A stretch of DNA of 45,911 nucleotides from contig PMCA01000007.1 in assembly GCA_003153935.1 (NCBI GenBank), positions 11,918 to 57,828 on the forward strand, in the 5' to 3' direction. The translations under genes were made by a program, and so were the position numbers. How positions within the stretch are numbered: the stretch's first letter is position 1; every line of letters begins with the position of its first letter. Under the pieces are notes generated by a model. That model saw nothing but the letters and a program-made list of their open reading frames with translations. It made no database searches and was not told the origin of the DNA. The stretch is from Elusimicrobiota bacterium. Lineage in GTDB: Bacteria > CAYTYR01 > UBA6262. Shown here piece after piece: positions 23,859 to 32,265 of the stretch.

Positions 23859-25304
23859 CTAGTTAATGCTTTGCACCAGAACAAAGGTTTTCTGGCCTCG
23901 TTTCACCGGAATATTTTCTTTTACATCGGTGTATACCAGATTACCGTTAAGGTTATAATAGTTACACTTAAGAGAATACGTACCTTCGGCCAGGTGAAAA
24001 CGCGCTATCCTGATCTGGTCGGGCAATACCTGCCAGCAGCGCTTATCGGCTTTCTCAGTCATGGCCGCGGCCATTTTTACGGTGCTGGACAGCAGGAACG
24101 CTCCTACCGCGTTATCGGTCTTCTCTTCGATCTTTTGCTGGGCGGCGCGGGTCATGGCGAACTTGATGGCTGCCCGGGCCAAAGCCTTGGCGAATACGCG
24201 GCCCAACCGGTCATCAAGGCTTTTCACCGCGATCTGGCCGATGTTTTCTACCACTTCAGTAGGTACGCTTTTATCGCCTATCTCAACTATGCTGGTAACG
24301 ATATTGTAATTGGTCCCCACATACTTGGGGAAAGCCACGATGATTTGCGTATCGGCGGCGATGGAGCGTATAGCGGTGGCGGCCGTGTTGACGGTTTCCG
24401 CCGCTTCCCCTTCGGTGCGCACGCTGTTGACATAGATCCAGGCTTTACCGAAGGCAAACTCGAGCATATTATCAATTTTATGCGGCACCAGGCCGTTATA
24501 ATGCAGGACCACTATTTCCCCGGTGTCTTTGAAGCGGCCGTCCAGGTCAGCGGCAGCGGCCTGCTTGGGGAAATCCTTGCGCAGTTGGTCCATTTCCTCG
24601 TTAAACTGTAATTTGGCGGCTACGGTCATGGCGCTGTTGAACAGGTCCTGCGGTATCTCCACTCCGAAATACTTTTTCTGGTCCCAGTACGAGTACAGCG
24701 CTTTACGGTACTCTATGAAAGCGTCGTTTTTTTCACCGCCATTTTCATAGATCATGCCCATCAGGTAGCGGACGAAAGCATCTTCCTTATAAGTATTCTT
24801 ATAACCGTAATTGGTCTTCAGCACGGTCAGGTACTGGTCCACGGCCCGGGCTTCCACCAGGGCGTCATCCCATTGGTTCAGGTACATATAGTTCAGAGCG
24901 GCAAATACGTGGGTCAGCGCCTGTTCAAAATCTTCGCCGTAATACGGCCTCATATTATCGCTGATCAGGAAAGTGGAAGCCTCTGTCGTTATGCTCTTAG
25001 TGAAATAATCCTTGGACAGGCGATTGGCTTCCGCCAGCATTTTATTCGATTGCTGGTATTCGCCCGCCAGGTGCTCTATATAGCCGTGGTCCAGATAATA
25101 CAGCAAGAGGTCCTTATTGCCGTAAAAAGTCCCGGCGTTATCTTCTATCATTTTATCGGCTGCGGCGTAATTCTTCTGCGAGATAAGATTATTCAGTGAA
25201 TCGTAATAAGTTAAACGATTTCCCCCGCAGCCGGCCAGCAGAATTGGCAGAAATAGTAAAATTCCATAAAGGAGCTTTTTATTGGCCAAGATATACCTTA
25301 ACAC
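23859..25304 (-). CDS. COG3014-like lipoprotein with TPR-type helices
   Basis: The 481-residue protein has a lipoprotein signal with lipobox LLAGC, a helical N-terminal half with TPR-like repeats (YYDSLNNLISQKNYAAADKMI, ALNYMYLNQWDDALVEAR, YRKAL), and a beta-rich C-terminal half. It resembles COG3014 proteins, which are often encoded beside LpoB-like proteins, as here. It may act in an outer-membrane complex that aids peptidoglycan synthesis, but this is inference. The GTG at 25304 has only a weak site; a TTG at 25289 behind AAGG would give a more standard signal peptide (MANKKLLYG). Confidence 0.8.
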   Translation of the reverse strand: MLRYILANKKLLYGILLFLPILLAGCGGNRLTYYDSLNNLISQKNYAAADKMIEDNAGTFYGNKDLLLYYLDHGYIEHLAGEYQQSNKMLAEANRLSKDYFTKSITTEASTFLISDNMRPYYGEDFEQALTHVFAALNYMYLNQWDDALVEARAVDQYLTVLKTNYGYKNTYKEDAFVRYLMGMIYENGGEKNDAFIEYRKALYSYWDQKKYFGVEIPQDLFNSAMTVAAKLQFNEEMDQLRKDFPKQAAAADLDGRFKDTGEIVVLHYNGLVPHKIDNMLEFAFGKAWIYVNSVRTEGEAAETVNTAATAIRSIAADTQIIVAFPKYVGTNYNIVTSIVEIGDKSVPTEVVENIGQIAVKSLDDRLGRVFAKALARAAIKFAMTRAAQQKIEEKTDNAVGAFLLSSTVKMAAAMTEKADKRCWQVLPDQIRIARFHLAEGTYSLKCNYYNLNGNLVYTDVKENIPVKRGQKTFVLVQSIN

Positions 25305-25309
25305 TTTCT

Positions 25310-25915
25310 TTAGAACTTACCGCTCTTCCGGGTAACCAGTTTCTTGATCTTCTTCTGGCCGATCCATACCTGTTCATTAGTCAGTATATTGGTCATTTCC
25401 AGTTCGATCTGGTAATATTTCACCGCTTGTTTGCCGGCTTCGTCCGTAATGGTGTTGATCTGGCCTATCAGCATGAAATCAGCGCCCTTTTCCTTGCCCA
25501 TGGCTTTGATGGTCGCTGTATCGGAAAAATTGGCCTGGTCGGTCTTCTCATCGCGTACTTCTCCCCTTTGTTCACGGGACGCGACAAATTTCACCATACC
25601 GGAATTGATCAATTCCCTTTCCAAGTCTTTCACGAAGGTTTCGGTATTTATGTGCTCATCTGAGCGGTTCCTCACCGTGCCTACGATAACTGTTGGCGCC
25701 TTGCCGTTTTGGGTACGATAATCACTGACCCAGGGACGGCTCAGTGAATCTTTGATCATTTCCTGCGAAACCAGCTGTGAATCGGTATCGTTCCAGTTGC
25801 CGCTCAGGTCAATCATTTCACCGGAATCCACTCTTTCCACCTTTACTGGCGCGCAGCCGGTAAAGAACGCCGCTGACATTAACAGTATTATTACCGCGCA
25901 TAACATTTTCTTCAT
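25310..25915 (-). CDS. lpoB: LpoB-like penicillin-binding protein activator lipoprotein
   Basis: The 201-residue lipoprotein (lipobox FTGC, Cys21) matches the LpoB/COG3417 family. These outer-membrane lipoproteins reach through the periplasm to activate a bifunctional penicillin-binding protein. Recognisable parts are APTVIVGTVRNRSDEHINTETF, DLERELINSGMVKFV, and GADFMLIGQINTITDE. A strong GGAGG precedes the ATG. The COG3014-like gene follows after five bases, a pairing seen in other Gram-negative bacteria. Confidence 0.88.
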   Translation of the reverse strand: MKKMLCAVIILLMSAAFFTGCAPVKVERVDSGEMIDLSGNWNDTDSQLVSQEMIKDSLSRPWVSDYRTQNGKAPTVIVGTVRNRSDEHINTETFVKDLERELINSGMVKFVASREQRGEVRDEKTDQANFSDTATIKAMGKEKGADFMLIGQINTITDEAGKQAVKYYQIELEMTNILTNEQVWIGQKKIKKLVTRKSGKF

Positions 25916-25943
25916 TGTTGCCTCCCTTTTAAAGTATTAGTTT

Positions 25944-27158
25944 CTACAGATGCCGTGAGATCTTGCCTTTCAACTCTACGAAATTGGGAGTGATATCCTC
26001 GGTCTTGCGGCCGAAACATACGCCCAGTTTCTCATGCAGTTTCACCTGGTCCAGGTCAACGTGGCGCTGTTTGATCGCTTCCGCAGTCGGGATGTACTTG
26101 ATGTCTTTGCCTTCGATCCCGGCTACGGTAACGCCGAAAATACCTTTCTTTAAAAGCAGTACCGCGGCCGCGCCGGCTTCCTTGCCAAAATTCACGTCAT
26201 AGGCCGAGGAATGCCCCGAACGCACTAAGTGTCCCGGTGTTACCGCCCGTATCTCAGGGATCTCATTGATACCCTTCACGTACATATGGTATTTGACCAT
26301 GTTGTCTTTGGTCTGTGGGTCGGCTTTCATTCTCCTGGAGATCTCCTGCACGACGAATTTACCGGCGCCAGCCAGTTTTTTGTGGCCGAAAGCGTCTATG
26401 CCGGCTGATTCATCATAGCACTCGGAGCCATCGGAATTCTTCAGGCCTTCCGCCACCACTATGGTATAGGTACCCGCGTGGACGTCGCTTTCTCCTATGC
26501 GGCGCCAGTACCGTTTGACCGCGTGCTGGTAAAGGTAATCAAAATCCACCGGTATCTCCGGGATCAAAATGGCATCGGCATCCGCGCCGATACCGCCGCG
26601 GAACGCGGTATGGCCGGCATAACGGCCGAATACTTCTATGACCATGATCCGGTTATGGGTGCGTCCGGTGGTCTTTAGTTCCTGGACGAAGGTGGAAATG
26701 CGATTGATCGTAGAATCTGCGCCGACGGAATAAGTTTGCAGGTCCAGGTCCATGGTCTTGGGGGCGTGAACGCAAGGGATACCTTGCTGGCCTAGGTCCA
26801 CTATCACGCTACCGGAGTCGTCGCCACCGCTAATGACCAGCCCATCGATCTTGAACTTGCTCAATCCGTCCTTTATTCTCTTGTATTTATCCGGATCGTC
26901 AATTTTTTTGATCTTGACCCGGGAATGGCCCGCTTCACTGCCGGCCAGGTTGGATTCTACTGAATCAACGCGTTCCGGCAGCAGGTTGACCAGCTTGTCG
27001 AAATCAACCAGGTTGTATAAACCGGCATAGCCGTTGGGGATGACATAACATTCCAGCCCCTGCTTATGCGCCATCTGCGCGGTTCCCTTGACTACAGCAT
27101 TGAGGCCGCCGCAATCACCACCGCTGGTAATAATGCCAATTCTTTTCATTTCTGCCAT
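25944..27158 (-). CDS. pfp: 6-phosphofructokinase, probably pyrophosphate-dependent
   Basis: The 404-residue group A phosphofructokinase converts fructose-6-phosphate to the 1,6-bisphosphate. It has SGGDCGGLNA (12-21), GGDDS (111-115), PKTMDLDL (133-140) and EVFGRYAGHTAF. Two residues decide the phosphoryl donor in this family: ATP enzymes have Gly at both sites (Gly104 and Gly124 in E. coli), while PPi enzymes have Asp and Lys. Here they are Asp114 and Lys134, so pyrophosphate is predicted and the reaction should be reversible. The usual TIDND appears as TMDLD, an Asn to Leu change beside the catalytic Asp. A TATAAT promoter lies upstream. Confidence 0.9.
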   Translation of the reverse strand: MAEMKRIGIITSGGDCGGLNAVVKGTAQMAHKQGLECYVIPNGYAGLYNLVDFDKLVNLLPERVDSVESNLAGSEAGHSRVKIKKIDDPDKYKRIKDGLSKFKIDGLVISGGDDSGSVIVDLGQQGIPCVHAPKTMDLDLQTYSVGADSTINRISTFVQELKTTGRTHNRIMVIEVFGRYAGHTAFRGGIGADADAILIPEIPVDFDYLYQHAVKRYWRRIGESDVHAGTYTIVVAEGLKNSDGSECYDESAGIDAFGHKKLAGAGKFVVQEISRRMKADPQTKDNMVKYHMYVKGINEIPEIRAVTPGHLVRSGHSSAYDVNFGKEAGAAAVLLLKKGIFGVTVAGIEGKDIKYIPTAEAIKQRHVDLDQVKLHEKLGVCFGRKTEDITPNFVELKGKISRHL

Positions 27159-27199
27159 GATGCTTTGTTTCCTCCTTGTTATGGTCTTAATAAACTAAA

Positions 27200-27229
27200 A
27201 TTATAGCAAAAGAATATGCAAAAAGTAAA
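27200..27229 (-). promoter_or_regulatory. Sigma70 promoter of the phosphofructokinase operon
   Basis: On the minus strand a perfect TATAAT (27205-27200) follows TTTACT (27229-27224) after 18 bases. It lies between the upstream terminator palindrome and the start codon, with GGAGG further down. Confidence 0.6.
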
Positions 27230-27259
27230 GAAAAAGACTCCTGCCTACCGGCAGGCAGG
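27230..27259 (-). terminator. Palindromic terminator after the GDT1-like gene
   Basis: A near-perfect 20-bp palindrome of CCTGCC/GGCAGG type (27240-27259, one mismatch) starts one base after the stop codon and is followed on the minus strand by AGTCTTTTTCTTT. A perfect copy of the same palindrome lies at 37390-37409, also next to a stop codon. Confidence 0.75.
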
Positions 27260-27260
27260 C

Positions 27261-27824
27261 TTAATGCTTCAGGACCGAGTATAAGCTGGTTAAACCGAAG
27301 ACAATGAATATCGCTGCGGCGCCGTACCTGATCATTTTTTCAGGGATGCGTTTATGCAGTATTATGCCGATAATAATGGCTAAAGCGTCGGCGGTTACCA
27401 TCCCCAGGACCGTTCCTAAGAGCACCAGATAAACATTGGAATATTCTATGGCCAGGCTGATAGTGGCCAGCTGGGTTTTATCTCCCATCTCTGCCAGGAA
27501 GAACGCTATGCCGACGGTGAGTAGCGGTCCGAATCTGGATACCTTCTGGTCCTCTCCCTCCAGTTTCTCCGGGCGCAGGCCCCATAAACCGAAACCGATG
27601 AAAGATAAGGCGGCAATAGCCTTTATTATATCCAGAGGAACAAACACGGTCAGGAGCTTGCCGGCGGCCACTGCCAGCGTATGATTAAGGGCGGTGGCCA
27701 GGAAAATGCCCAGCAATACCAATCCCGGCTTATATTTGGTGGCAAAGGCCAGGGCTAGTAATTGGGTCTTGTCGCCTATCTCCGCCAGGAAAACGAACAT
27801 GAAAGTGGAAAGAAAGGTCAGCAC
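27261..27824 (-). CDS. GDT1/TMEM165-family cation transporter (UPF0016)
   Basis: The 187-residue protein has two homologous halves of three membrane segments, each with the family signature: FLAEIGDKTQLLA in the first and FLAEMGDKTQLAT in the second. Members move Mn2+ or Ca2+ in exchange for protons. I chose the GTG at 27824 since it overlaps the upstream stop (TAGTG), has AAGGG nine bases before it and gives MLTFLSTFMFVFLAEIGDK, like other members. Frames starting further upstream run through the DUF218 gene. Confidence 0.88.
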   Translation of the reverse strand: MLTFLSTFMFVFLAEIGDKTQLLALAFATKYKPGLVLLGIFLATALNHTLAVAAGKLLTVFVPLDIIKAIAALSFIGFGLWGLRPEKLEGEDQKVSRFGPLLTVGIAFFLAEMGDKTQLATISLAIEYSNVYLVLLGTVLGMVTADALAIIIGIILHKRIPEKMIRYGAAAIFIVFGLTSLYSVLKH

Positions 27825-28438
27825 TAAATGTAACCCTTCAGTATATAGTAAATGCTTTTCATGTATTCTTCTTCGCCGGATATCAGGCCCTTCTCCGACT
27901 GGTACCAGTTGTCCCTGGTCCACCAGCTCTCCTGCACCGGGTAAATAATTATTTTAATGCCTGAGCCTTTAAACACTTTCTTGAAAGTGTAATAAGCGCG
28001 CCTGGTGTGGAACGGCTCGCTGACCACGATCAGGGACTTGTAGTTGTTTTCCAGGCACACTGTTTTGGCCAGGGTAGCGTCATCATGGGTGCTAAGAGAA
28101 TTCAATATAGGGATGATGTCATACTTAGGCACGCCCCGGCTGGCCGCCAGCTTCTGTCCCTGCAGGGCCCAGTGGTATTTAGGCCCATACATTATCTGTT
28201 CGTATTCACCGGTCATCATCATTTTCGGGGCGTATTTGTTTTTATACAACTCTACCCCCTGCAGGACCCTTTCACCGCGGCCCCCGCCGAGTACCAGGAT
28301 ACAGTCCGCTGACGCCAGATCATCCTGGTAGATCAACCAGCCCCCCATCTGCCCCAGCCAGAACTTGTAGAACAGGAGGAACTGGATGATGAAAAGGAAG
28401 ATGATGAAAAATACTATTCTAGATTTTCTCTTAGCCAT
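27824..28438 (-). CDS. DUF218 (YdcF/SanA-like) membrane-anchored protein
   Basis: The 204-residue protein has one N-terminal membrane segment (about 8-27) and a DUF218 domain. Typical blocks are ADCILVLGGGRGERVLQGVELY, MMMTGEY, LSTHDDATLA and LIVVSEPFHTRRAYYTF. SanA and ElyC of this family affect envelope permeability and lipid-carrier use for peptidoglycan. Of two in-frame ATG codons I prefer 28438 (MAKRKSR) with GAGAG at eight bases; the one at 28447 lies directly on that site. Its stop overlaps the start of the GDT1-like gene. Confidence 0.88.
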   Translation of the reverse strand: MAKRKSRIVFFIIFLFIIQFLLFYKFWLGQMGGWLIYQDDLASADCILVLGGGRGERVLQGVELYKNKYAPKMMMTGEYEQIMYGPKYHWALQGQKLAASRGVPKYDIIPILNSLSTHDDATLAKTVCLENNYKSLIVVSEPFHTRRAYYTFKKVFKGSGIKIIIYPVQESWWTRDNWYQSEKGLISGEEEYMKSIYYILKGYI

Positions 28439-28479
28439 AAAAGCCATCTCTCAAAAGATTTATTGGGAGGCGAGCCGCA

Positions 28480-29049
28480 CTACTTCGGCAGGTTGAGGGT
28501 CATGTCGACGTCTTTCTTCTCTTCCTCCGCGATCTGGAACATATCCTTGTCCGTCATGTTCATGGCCCCGGCGATCATCATATCCGGGAACGAATGGATG
28601 CGGATGTTGTAGAGGTTAACGCTGTCGTTATACAGCTCGCGCCGGTCAGCCAACTCCGATTCCAGGCCGCTGATGCGGGTCTGCAGCTGCATGATATTGA
28701 TGTTGGACTTAAGTTCAGGATAAGCTTCCCCAACCGCCCAGATACCGCCGAGGGCCTTGGTTAATTCCCCTTCTTTGGCCGCTTTGGAAGCTACCGAGGT
28801 AGCCTGCATGGCTGCAGTGCGCAGGGATATGACCTTTTCCAGCGTGCCGCGTTCGTATTGGGTGAACTGCTCGCAGATCTTTATCAACTTGGGTATCTCA
28901 TCATGACGTTGTTTTAAGATAACGTCAATATTGGCCCAGGCCTTCTCGATATTACGCGATACCCGTATCAGCCCATTGTATATCGTGATGAAAAAGCTGA
29001 TCAAGCCGATCACCAGGAATAACAGGACTAACAAGACTAAAATTGCCAT
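28480..29049 (-). CDS. lemA: LemA family protein
   Basis: The 189-residue protein has an N-terminal membrane segment (about 3-24) followed by a long helical bundle with family blocks YNGLIRVSRNIEKAWANIDVILKQRHDEIPKLI, YERGTLEKVISLRTAA, AVGEAYPELKSN and LADRRELYNDSVNLYN. The C-terminal tail is acidic. LemA proteins face the periplasm and their role is poorly known; they are often encoded beside GIDE or TPM-domain membrane proteins. Here two GIDE-like genes lie directly upstream in the same operon. Confidence 0.95.
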   Translation of the reverse strand: MAILVLLVLLFLVIGLISFFITIYNGLIRVSRNIEKAWANIDVILKQRHDEIPKLIKICEQFTQYERGTLEKVISLRTAAMQATSVASKAAKEGELTKALGGIWAVGEAYPELKSNINIMQLQTRISGLESELADRRELYNDSVNLYNIRIHSFPDMMIAGAMNMTDKDMFQIAEEEKKDVDMTLNLPK

Positions 29050-29074
29050 TTTCTCCCCCTTTAGTAGTCTACTT

Positions 29075-30082
29075 TCAAATATTCCACCTGTCCTTTTGGC
29101 TTGTTAAAAGACTTATGATAATAAAAAACAGCGCGGCAATTAATATCCCCGCAATAACTGCCTTATTAACGTTATAAGTTCCTAAAATTATATAGGTAGC
29201 AGCGCCAAGAGTAAGAATAGCACTACTGATAATCCTGAATCTGGCTTTCCTGGAAAAGATATTACATAGATCCCGCTTGCTTTTCTTAGAAATAATATAG
29301 ATCTTATCAGTCTCACCCTTTTCCATCACCAAATTGTATAATGATGATCCTGACCCATGACTTCTTTCTTCAGTTTCTAGATCTGTTTTAATACCGTTAA
29401 CCGCTTGGTCCCACTCCTCATCATCTATTTTGCTGTCACCATTGGCGTCAACCTTGGCCATGGCGTCGGGATCGGTTTTAAGATCCTCAAGTTTTTTGCT
29501 TAATTTTTTCTTTAAATATTGTATCAAATTACTATTTTCACTGACTGTGCCCAGGATAAAAAGCCGTTCCCCGGCCTGGATAGCCCATTCGCTATATTCC
29601 GAATTATTTACATCCGGTTTACCCAGGAGCAATTCCGCTCCTTCTGGATTTATTAATACTTTGCTTGAATCATCGCGCAAATAAAACGGAGTTGTTGAAC
29701 ATGTCCTTACATATCCGGTTTCTTTGGAGCATGATTCTTGTAGATTAAGAACGCACGGTGAACCCCATGAAGAGTATAAACCTGACTCGTCAGCATATTC
29801 AGTTATACCAGAGATTTCTACCAGACCCAAAGCCATTGAGGCAATATTGGCAGCCGGGATATTCTCGATTAATCTTTTTCTTCGCCAGCTTTTAAAGCTG
29901 TCGAAATACAAAATAACTCCAACGAGGCAGCAGAAAAAAGCAAACCCATTTATATATAAGAATTCAAAAATGCCGTATTTGGGCCCCAAAATCAAACAAA
30001 TAAAGAGAAACACTATGTAAATTAAGAAACCCAAAGCGCGTTGTTTAAGGATAAACGAAAATATTTTTTCTATTATTTCCAC
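29075..30082 (-). CDS. GIDE-like membrane protein with an EF-hand loop (divergent copy)
   Basis: The 335-residue protein is a paralogue of the next gene upstream. It has two N-terminal membrane segments (about 15-35 and 45-60), the shared RRKRLIENIPAANIASMALGLVEISG block, a GIDE/BAM-like domain with PFYLRDDSSKVLINPEGAELLLG and LFILGT, and two C-terminal membrane segments. A canonical EF-hand loop lies at Asp212 to Glu223 (DANGDSKIDDEE). The usual CxFY block of GIDE domains is degraded to a cysteine-rich stretch (Cys110, 118, 128). The GTG start follows GGAG. LemA follows after 25 bases. Confidence 0.82.
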   Translation of the reverse strand: MEIIEKIFSFILKQRALGFLIYIVFLFICLILGPKYGIFEFLYINGFAFFCCLVGVILYFDSFKSWRRKRLIENIPAANIASMALGLVEISGITEYADESGLYSSWGSPCVLNLQESCSKETGYVRTCSTTPFYLRDDSSKVLINPEGAELLLGKPDVNNSEYSEWAIQAGERLFILGTVSENSNLIQYLKKKLSKKLEDLKTDPDAMAKVDANGDSKIDDEEWDQAVNGIKTDLETEERSHGSGSSLYNLVMEKGETDKIYIISKKSKRDLCNIFSRKARFRIISSAILTLGAATYIILGTYNVNKAVIAGILIAALFFIIISLLTSQKDRWNI

Positions 30083-30128
30083 ATCAACTCCGGGAGCTCA
30101 TTTACATTAACGATTACAGCTAATAAAT

Positions 30129-31073
30129 CTAGAGCAATTTAGAAAGTAAAATTACCAAAAAGGTAACACCGAGTGAAGCGACGATAGCTCCTCCGGGAAT
30201 CTCGAAACAGGCTTGCATGAATAATTTCTGGCAGAAGTCTTTTTCGCTTTTTTCCGAGATGAGGAATATCGTTTCTTCCTCGCCCTTAGCGATAACCAGT
30301 TTATTTTCATTAGCCGAGCCATTCTCCTTGGCCAGTTCTTCTTCCATCATTTTTTGTTTCAGGCTATTGACCCCTTGTTCCCATTCTTCTATGCTGACGG
30401 TGCCATCGCCGTCCGTGTCGAATTTCTTCATCGCCGCCGGGTCAGCTTTCAGCGCGGCCAGCGTTTCATTAAGCTTTATTTTATAATCTGTTATGAAATC
30501 ATCGTTTTTTTCCGCTGTGCCCAGGACAAAGGTTTGCTCATCAGGATAAATATCCCACTCTTGAAAACGCATTCGCTGGTTACCGAAAAGAGATTTATAG
30601 CGGATGTTGTTACTTAGCAGGAAATTTTCCAGATCGGCTGGTATATCCCCGCCAAAAACGCCGCCGGTCTCGTAAGAGAAATCAGGTTCCGCGAAATTTA
30701 TTTCCGCATTCCTGGGATTAACCAGAACTTTGCCGGTGCCGTCTTCCAGGTAAAATGGGCTGATACTGGTATCTCCGGCCACCTTAACCCAGGTGCTGTT
30801 CTTCCCGCGATTCTCATAGCGCTCTACCAGGTATTTGTAAAACACGCAGTCTTTCTTGGTAATGGGGCCTTTTACCGGCACAATGCGCGGTAACGCCTTG
30901 CCGGTTAATTCCACCAGCCCTATGGCCATCGACCTTATCTTGGAGGTCGGGATATTTTCGATGAGCCTTTTACGGCGCCATTTTTTGAACCCGTCAAAAA
31001 ACAGCCAAACGCCCAATACGGAGAAAGCGGCTAACAGCACCAGCGTTTTAAAAGTTTCCGTAGTAAGTCTCAT
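30129..31073 (-). CDS. GIDE/E3-ligase-like membrane protein with an EF-hand loop
   Basis: The 314-residue protein has an N-terminal membrane segment (about 9-27), then a GIDE domain like the BAM domain of mitochondrial MUL1, with RRKRLIENIPTSKIRSMAIGLVELTG (33-58), CVFYKYLVERY (76-86), PFYLEDGTGKVLVNP (106-120) and FVLGTA (182-187), and C-terminal membrane segments near 290-312. No RING domain is present, so ubiquitin-type activity is not implied. A full EF-hand loop lies at Asp219 to Glu230 (DTDGDGTVSIEE), which should bind Ca2+. It forms an operon with its paralogue and lemA. Confidence 0.88.
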   Translation of the reverse strand: MRLTTETFKTLVLLAAFSVLGVWLFFDGFKKWRRKRLIENIPTSKIRSMAIGLVELTGKALPRIVPVKGPITKKDCVFYKYLVERYENRGKNSTWVKVAGDTSISPFYLEDGTGKVLVNPRNAEINFAEPDFSYETGGVFGGDIPADLENFLLSNNIRYKSLFGNQRMRFQEWDIYPDEQTFVLGTAEKNDDFITDYKIKLNETLAALKADPAAMKKFDTDGDGTVSIEEWEQGVNSLKQKMMEEELAKENGSANENKLVIAKGEEETIFLISEKSEKDFCQKLFMQACFEIPGGAIVASLGVTFLVILLSKLL

Positions 31074-31097
31074 AGGCTCCCTATAATTTATGTTAGT

Positions 31098-31133
31098 TTA
31101 AAAAATAACCACTACCGGTTCGTAGTGGTTATT
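31098..31133 (-). terminator. Terminator after the 174-residue secreted protein gene
   Basis: An 11-bp perfect stem (AATAACCACTA at 31104-31114 and its complement at 31123-31133), an 8-base loop and a minus-strand tail TTTTTTAAAC form a good Rho-independent terminator. It separates the response-regulator operon from the LemA operon. Confidence 0.85.
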
Positions 31134-31168
31134 AATATCATACCGGCAGCGGCCATTGGTCTGGTCGT

Positions 31169-31693
31169 CTAAGGCAGTTCTTTTCTTACCAGGGACATGG
31201 TTTTGAGCATCAACGAGTCAATATCCGGGCTGGCGCTCTTGCCCCAAGCCGGAGTTTTCATAACCACATAATCGCCCTTTTGGAAGGCGTAGCGCGGCGG
31301 ATACTCTTCCTGGCTGCCGGCGGGCCGGTTATACTGGGCATTGGTCAGGCGGTTATATTTAATGATTTGTTCCTCGCTCAAAGGCAACTTATAAAAATAA
31401 ACCTCAAAATAGGGGTTATAGTCCTGCTGGTGTTGGGCGTCTTTGGCAACTTTAGCAGTGGTGTCAGTTACCGTCAGTATAAATCCAGGAACCTGGCTGG
31501 CATCCTTTATCTCCAGAGCCGTCGCTGCCCGTTCGAACATCTTTATGCCGCCGGTTTTCACGGTGACGGTCCAGCCCCCAGGCAATATAGCCTGGACTTT
31601 ATTAGCCAGAGTCTGTCCCAGGTCCGCCGCGTTGGCAGTGGCCGCGAAAATTGCGCTTAAAATAAAAATAAAAGCTATCATCAGCTTTCTCAT
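31169..31693 (-). CDS. Secreted protein of unknown function
   Basis: The 174-residue protein has a Sec signal peptide (MRKLMIAFIFILSAIFAATANA, cleavage near residue 22). The mature part has mixed alpha/beta character with no cysteine and no recognised motif; it includes GGWTVTVKTGGIKMFERA and FEVYFYKLPLSEEQIIKYN. AGGAGG precedes the ATG. It is the last gene before a strong terminator, 24 bases after the zinc-ribbon gene, so it probably works in the periplasm with its operon partners, but nothing more can be said. Confidence 0.8.
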   Translation of the reverse strand: MRKLMIAFIFILSAIFAATANAADLGQTLANKVQAILPGGWTVTVKTGGIKMFERAATALEIKDASQVPGFILTVTDTTAKVAKDAQHQQDYNPYFEVYFYKLPLSEEQIIKYNRLTNAQYNRPAGSQEEYPPRYAFQKGDYVVMKTPAWGKSASPDIDSLMLKTMSLVRKELP

Positions 31694-31717
31694 GGTTCCT
31701 CCTGGTTATGATTAGTA

Positions 31718-32251
31718 TCAGCGTTTGTTGATAATTGCGATATCGCCGCCGTTCTGTGCCCGGAAAAAGAGTATAAAATCAGCCATATCCGGGTTATAAA
31801 CTGAAAGCACTTCAAAATTCCCCTGCCGGCCCGGATAGATAGGATTCGCATCCACCTTGTCCACATCCGTGGTAAGCAGGTTGCCTGCTTTATCGTACCA
31901 CCTGACCCCGACTTCCACGTCGGGCAGGATCTTGTCGTCGATATTCTTGACCTGTCCCGAAACGGCGATACGGTCCGGCGCCACCTTGTAACTTTGCGAA
32001 TAGGTAACTTCCAGGCTGGCCACCGGGAACGAAAAAACGTTTTCTTTTTTGGCCCAGTTCTGGTTCAGGATATTATGAACCACGGACATTTTGGTGAGCA
32101 CGATCAGGCCGATCGCCAGGATAATCAACAGAATTATCATCCTGATCTCGGTCTCCATCGATATCTTATGCGGACTCGCGCCGCAATGCGGGCAATAGGT
32201 GGCTTGGGTACTGATCTTATGTCCGCATTCCCTGCAGTGTACTAGGCTCAT
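31718..32251 (-). CDS. Zinc-ribbon membrane protein with an FxLYD-like domain
   Basis: The 177-residue protein begins with a zinc ribbon (CRECGHKISTQATYCPHCG, four cysteines at 6, 9, 20 and 23), followed by one membrane segment (about 36-55). Its outer C-terminal domain of about 100 residues resembles the FxLYD fold (VSGQVKNIDDKILPDVEVGVRWYDKAGNLL). The zinc ribbon would face the cytoplasm. Function is not known. It lies 14 bases after the response regulator gene. Confidence 0.83.
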   Translation of the reverse strand: MSLVHCRECGHKISTQATYCPHCGASPHKISMETEIRMIILLIILAIGLIVLTKMSVVHNILNQNWAKKENVFSFPVASLEVTYSQSYKVAPDRIAVSGQVKNIDDKILPDVEVGVRWYDKAGNLLTTDVDKVDANPIYPGRQGNFEVLSVYNPDMADFILFFRAQNGGDIAIINKR

Positions 32252-32265
32252 AAGCTCCCGCCGGT

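Noticed and set aside
27825-27923. N-terminal extension of the GDT1-like transporter into the DUF218 gene
   Set aside because: It would overlap DUF218 codons by about 100 bases and add an arginine-rich stretch not seen in the family.
30129-31073. GIDE-like proteins as ubiquitin ligases
   Set aside because: No RING domain or cysteine/histidine zinc cluster is present; only the membrane-associated GIDE part is shared.
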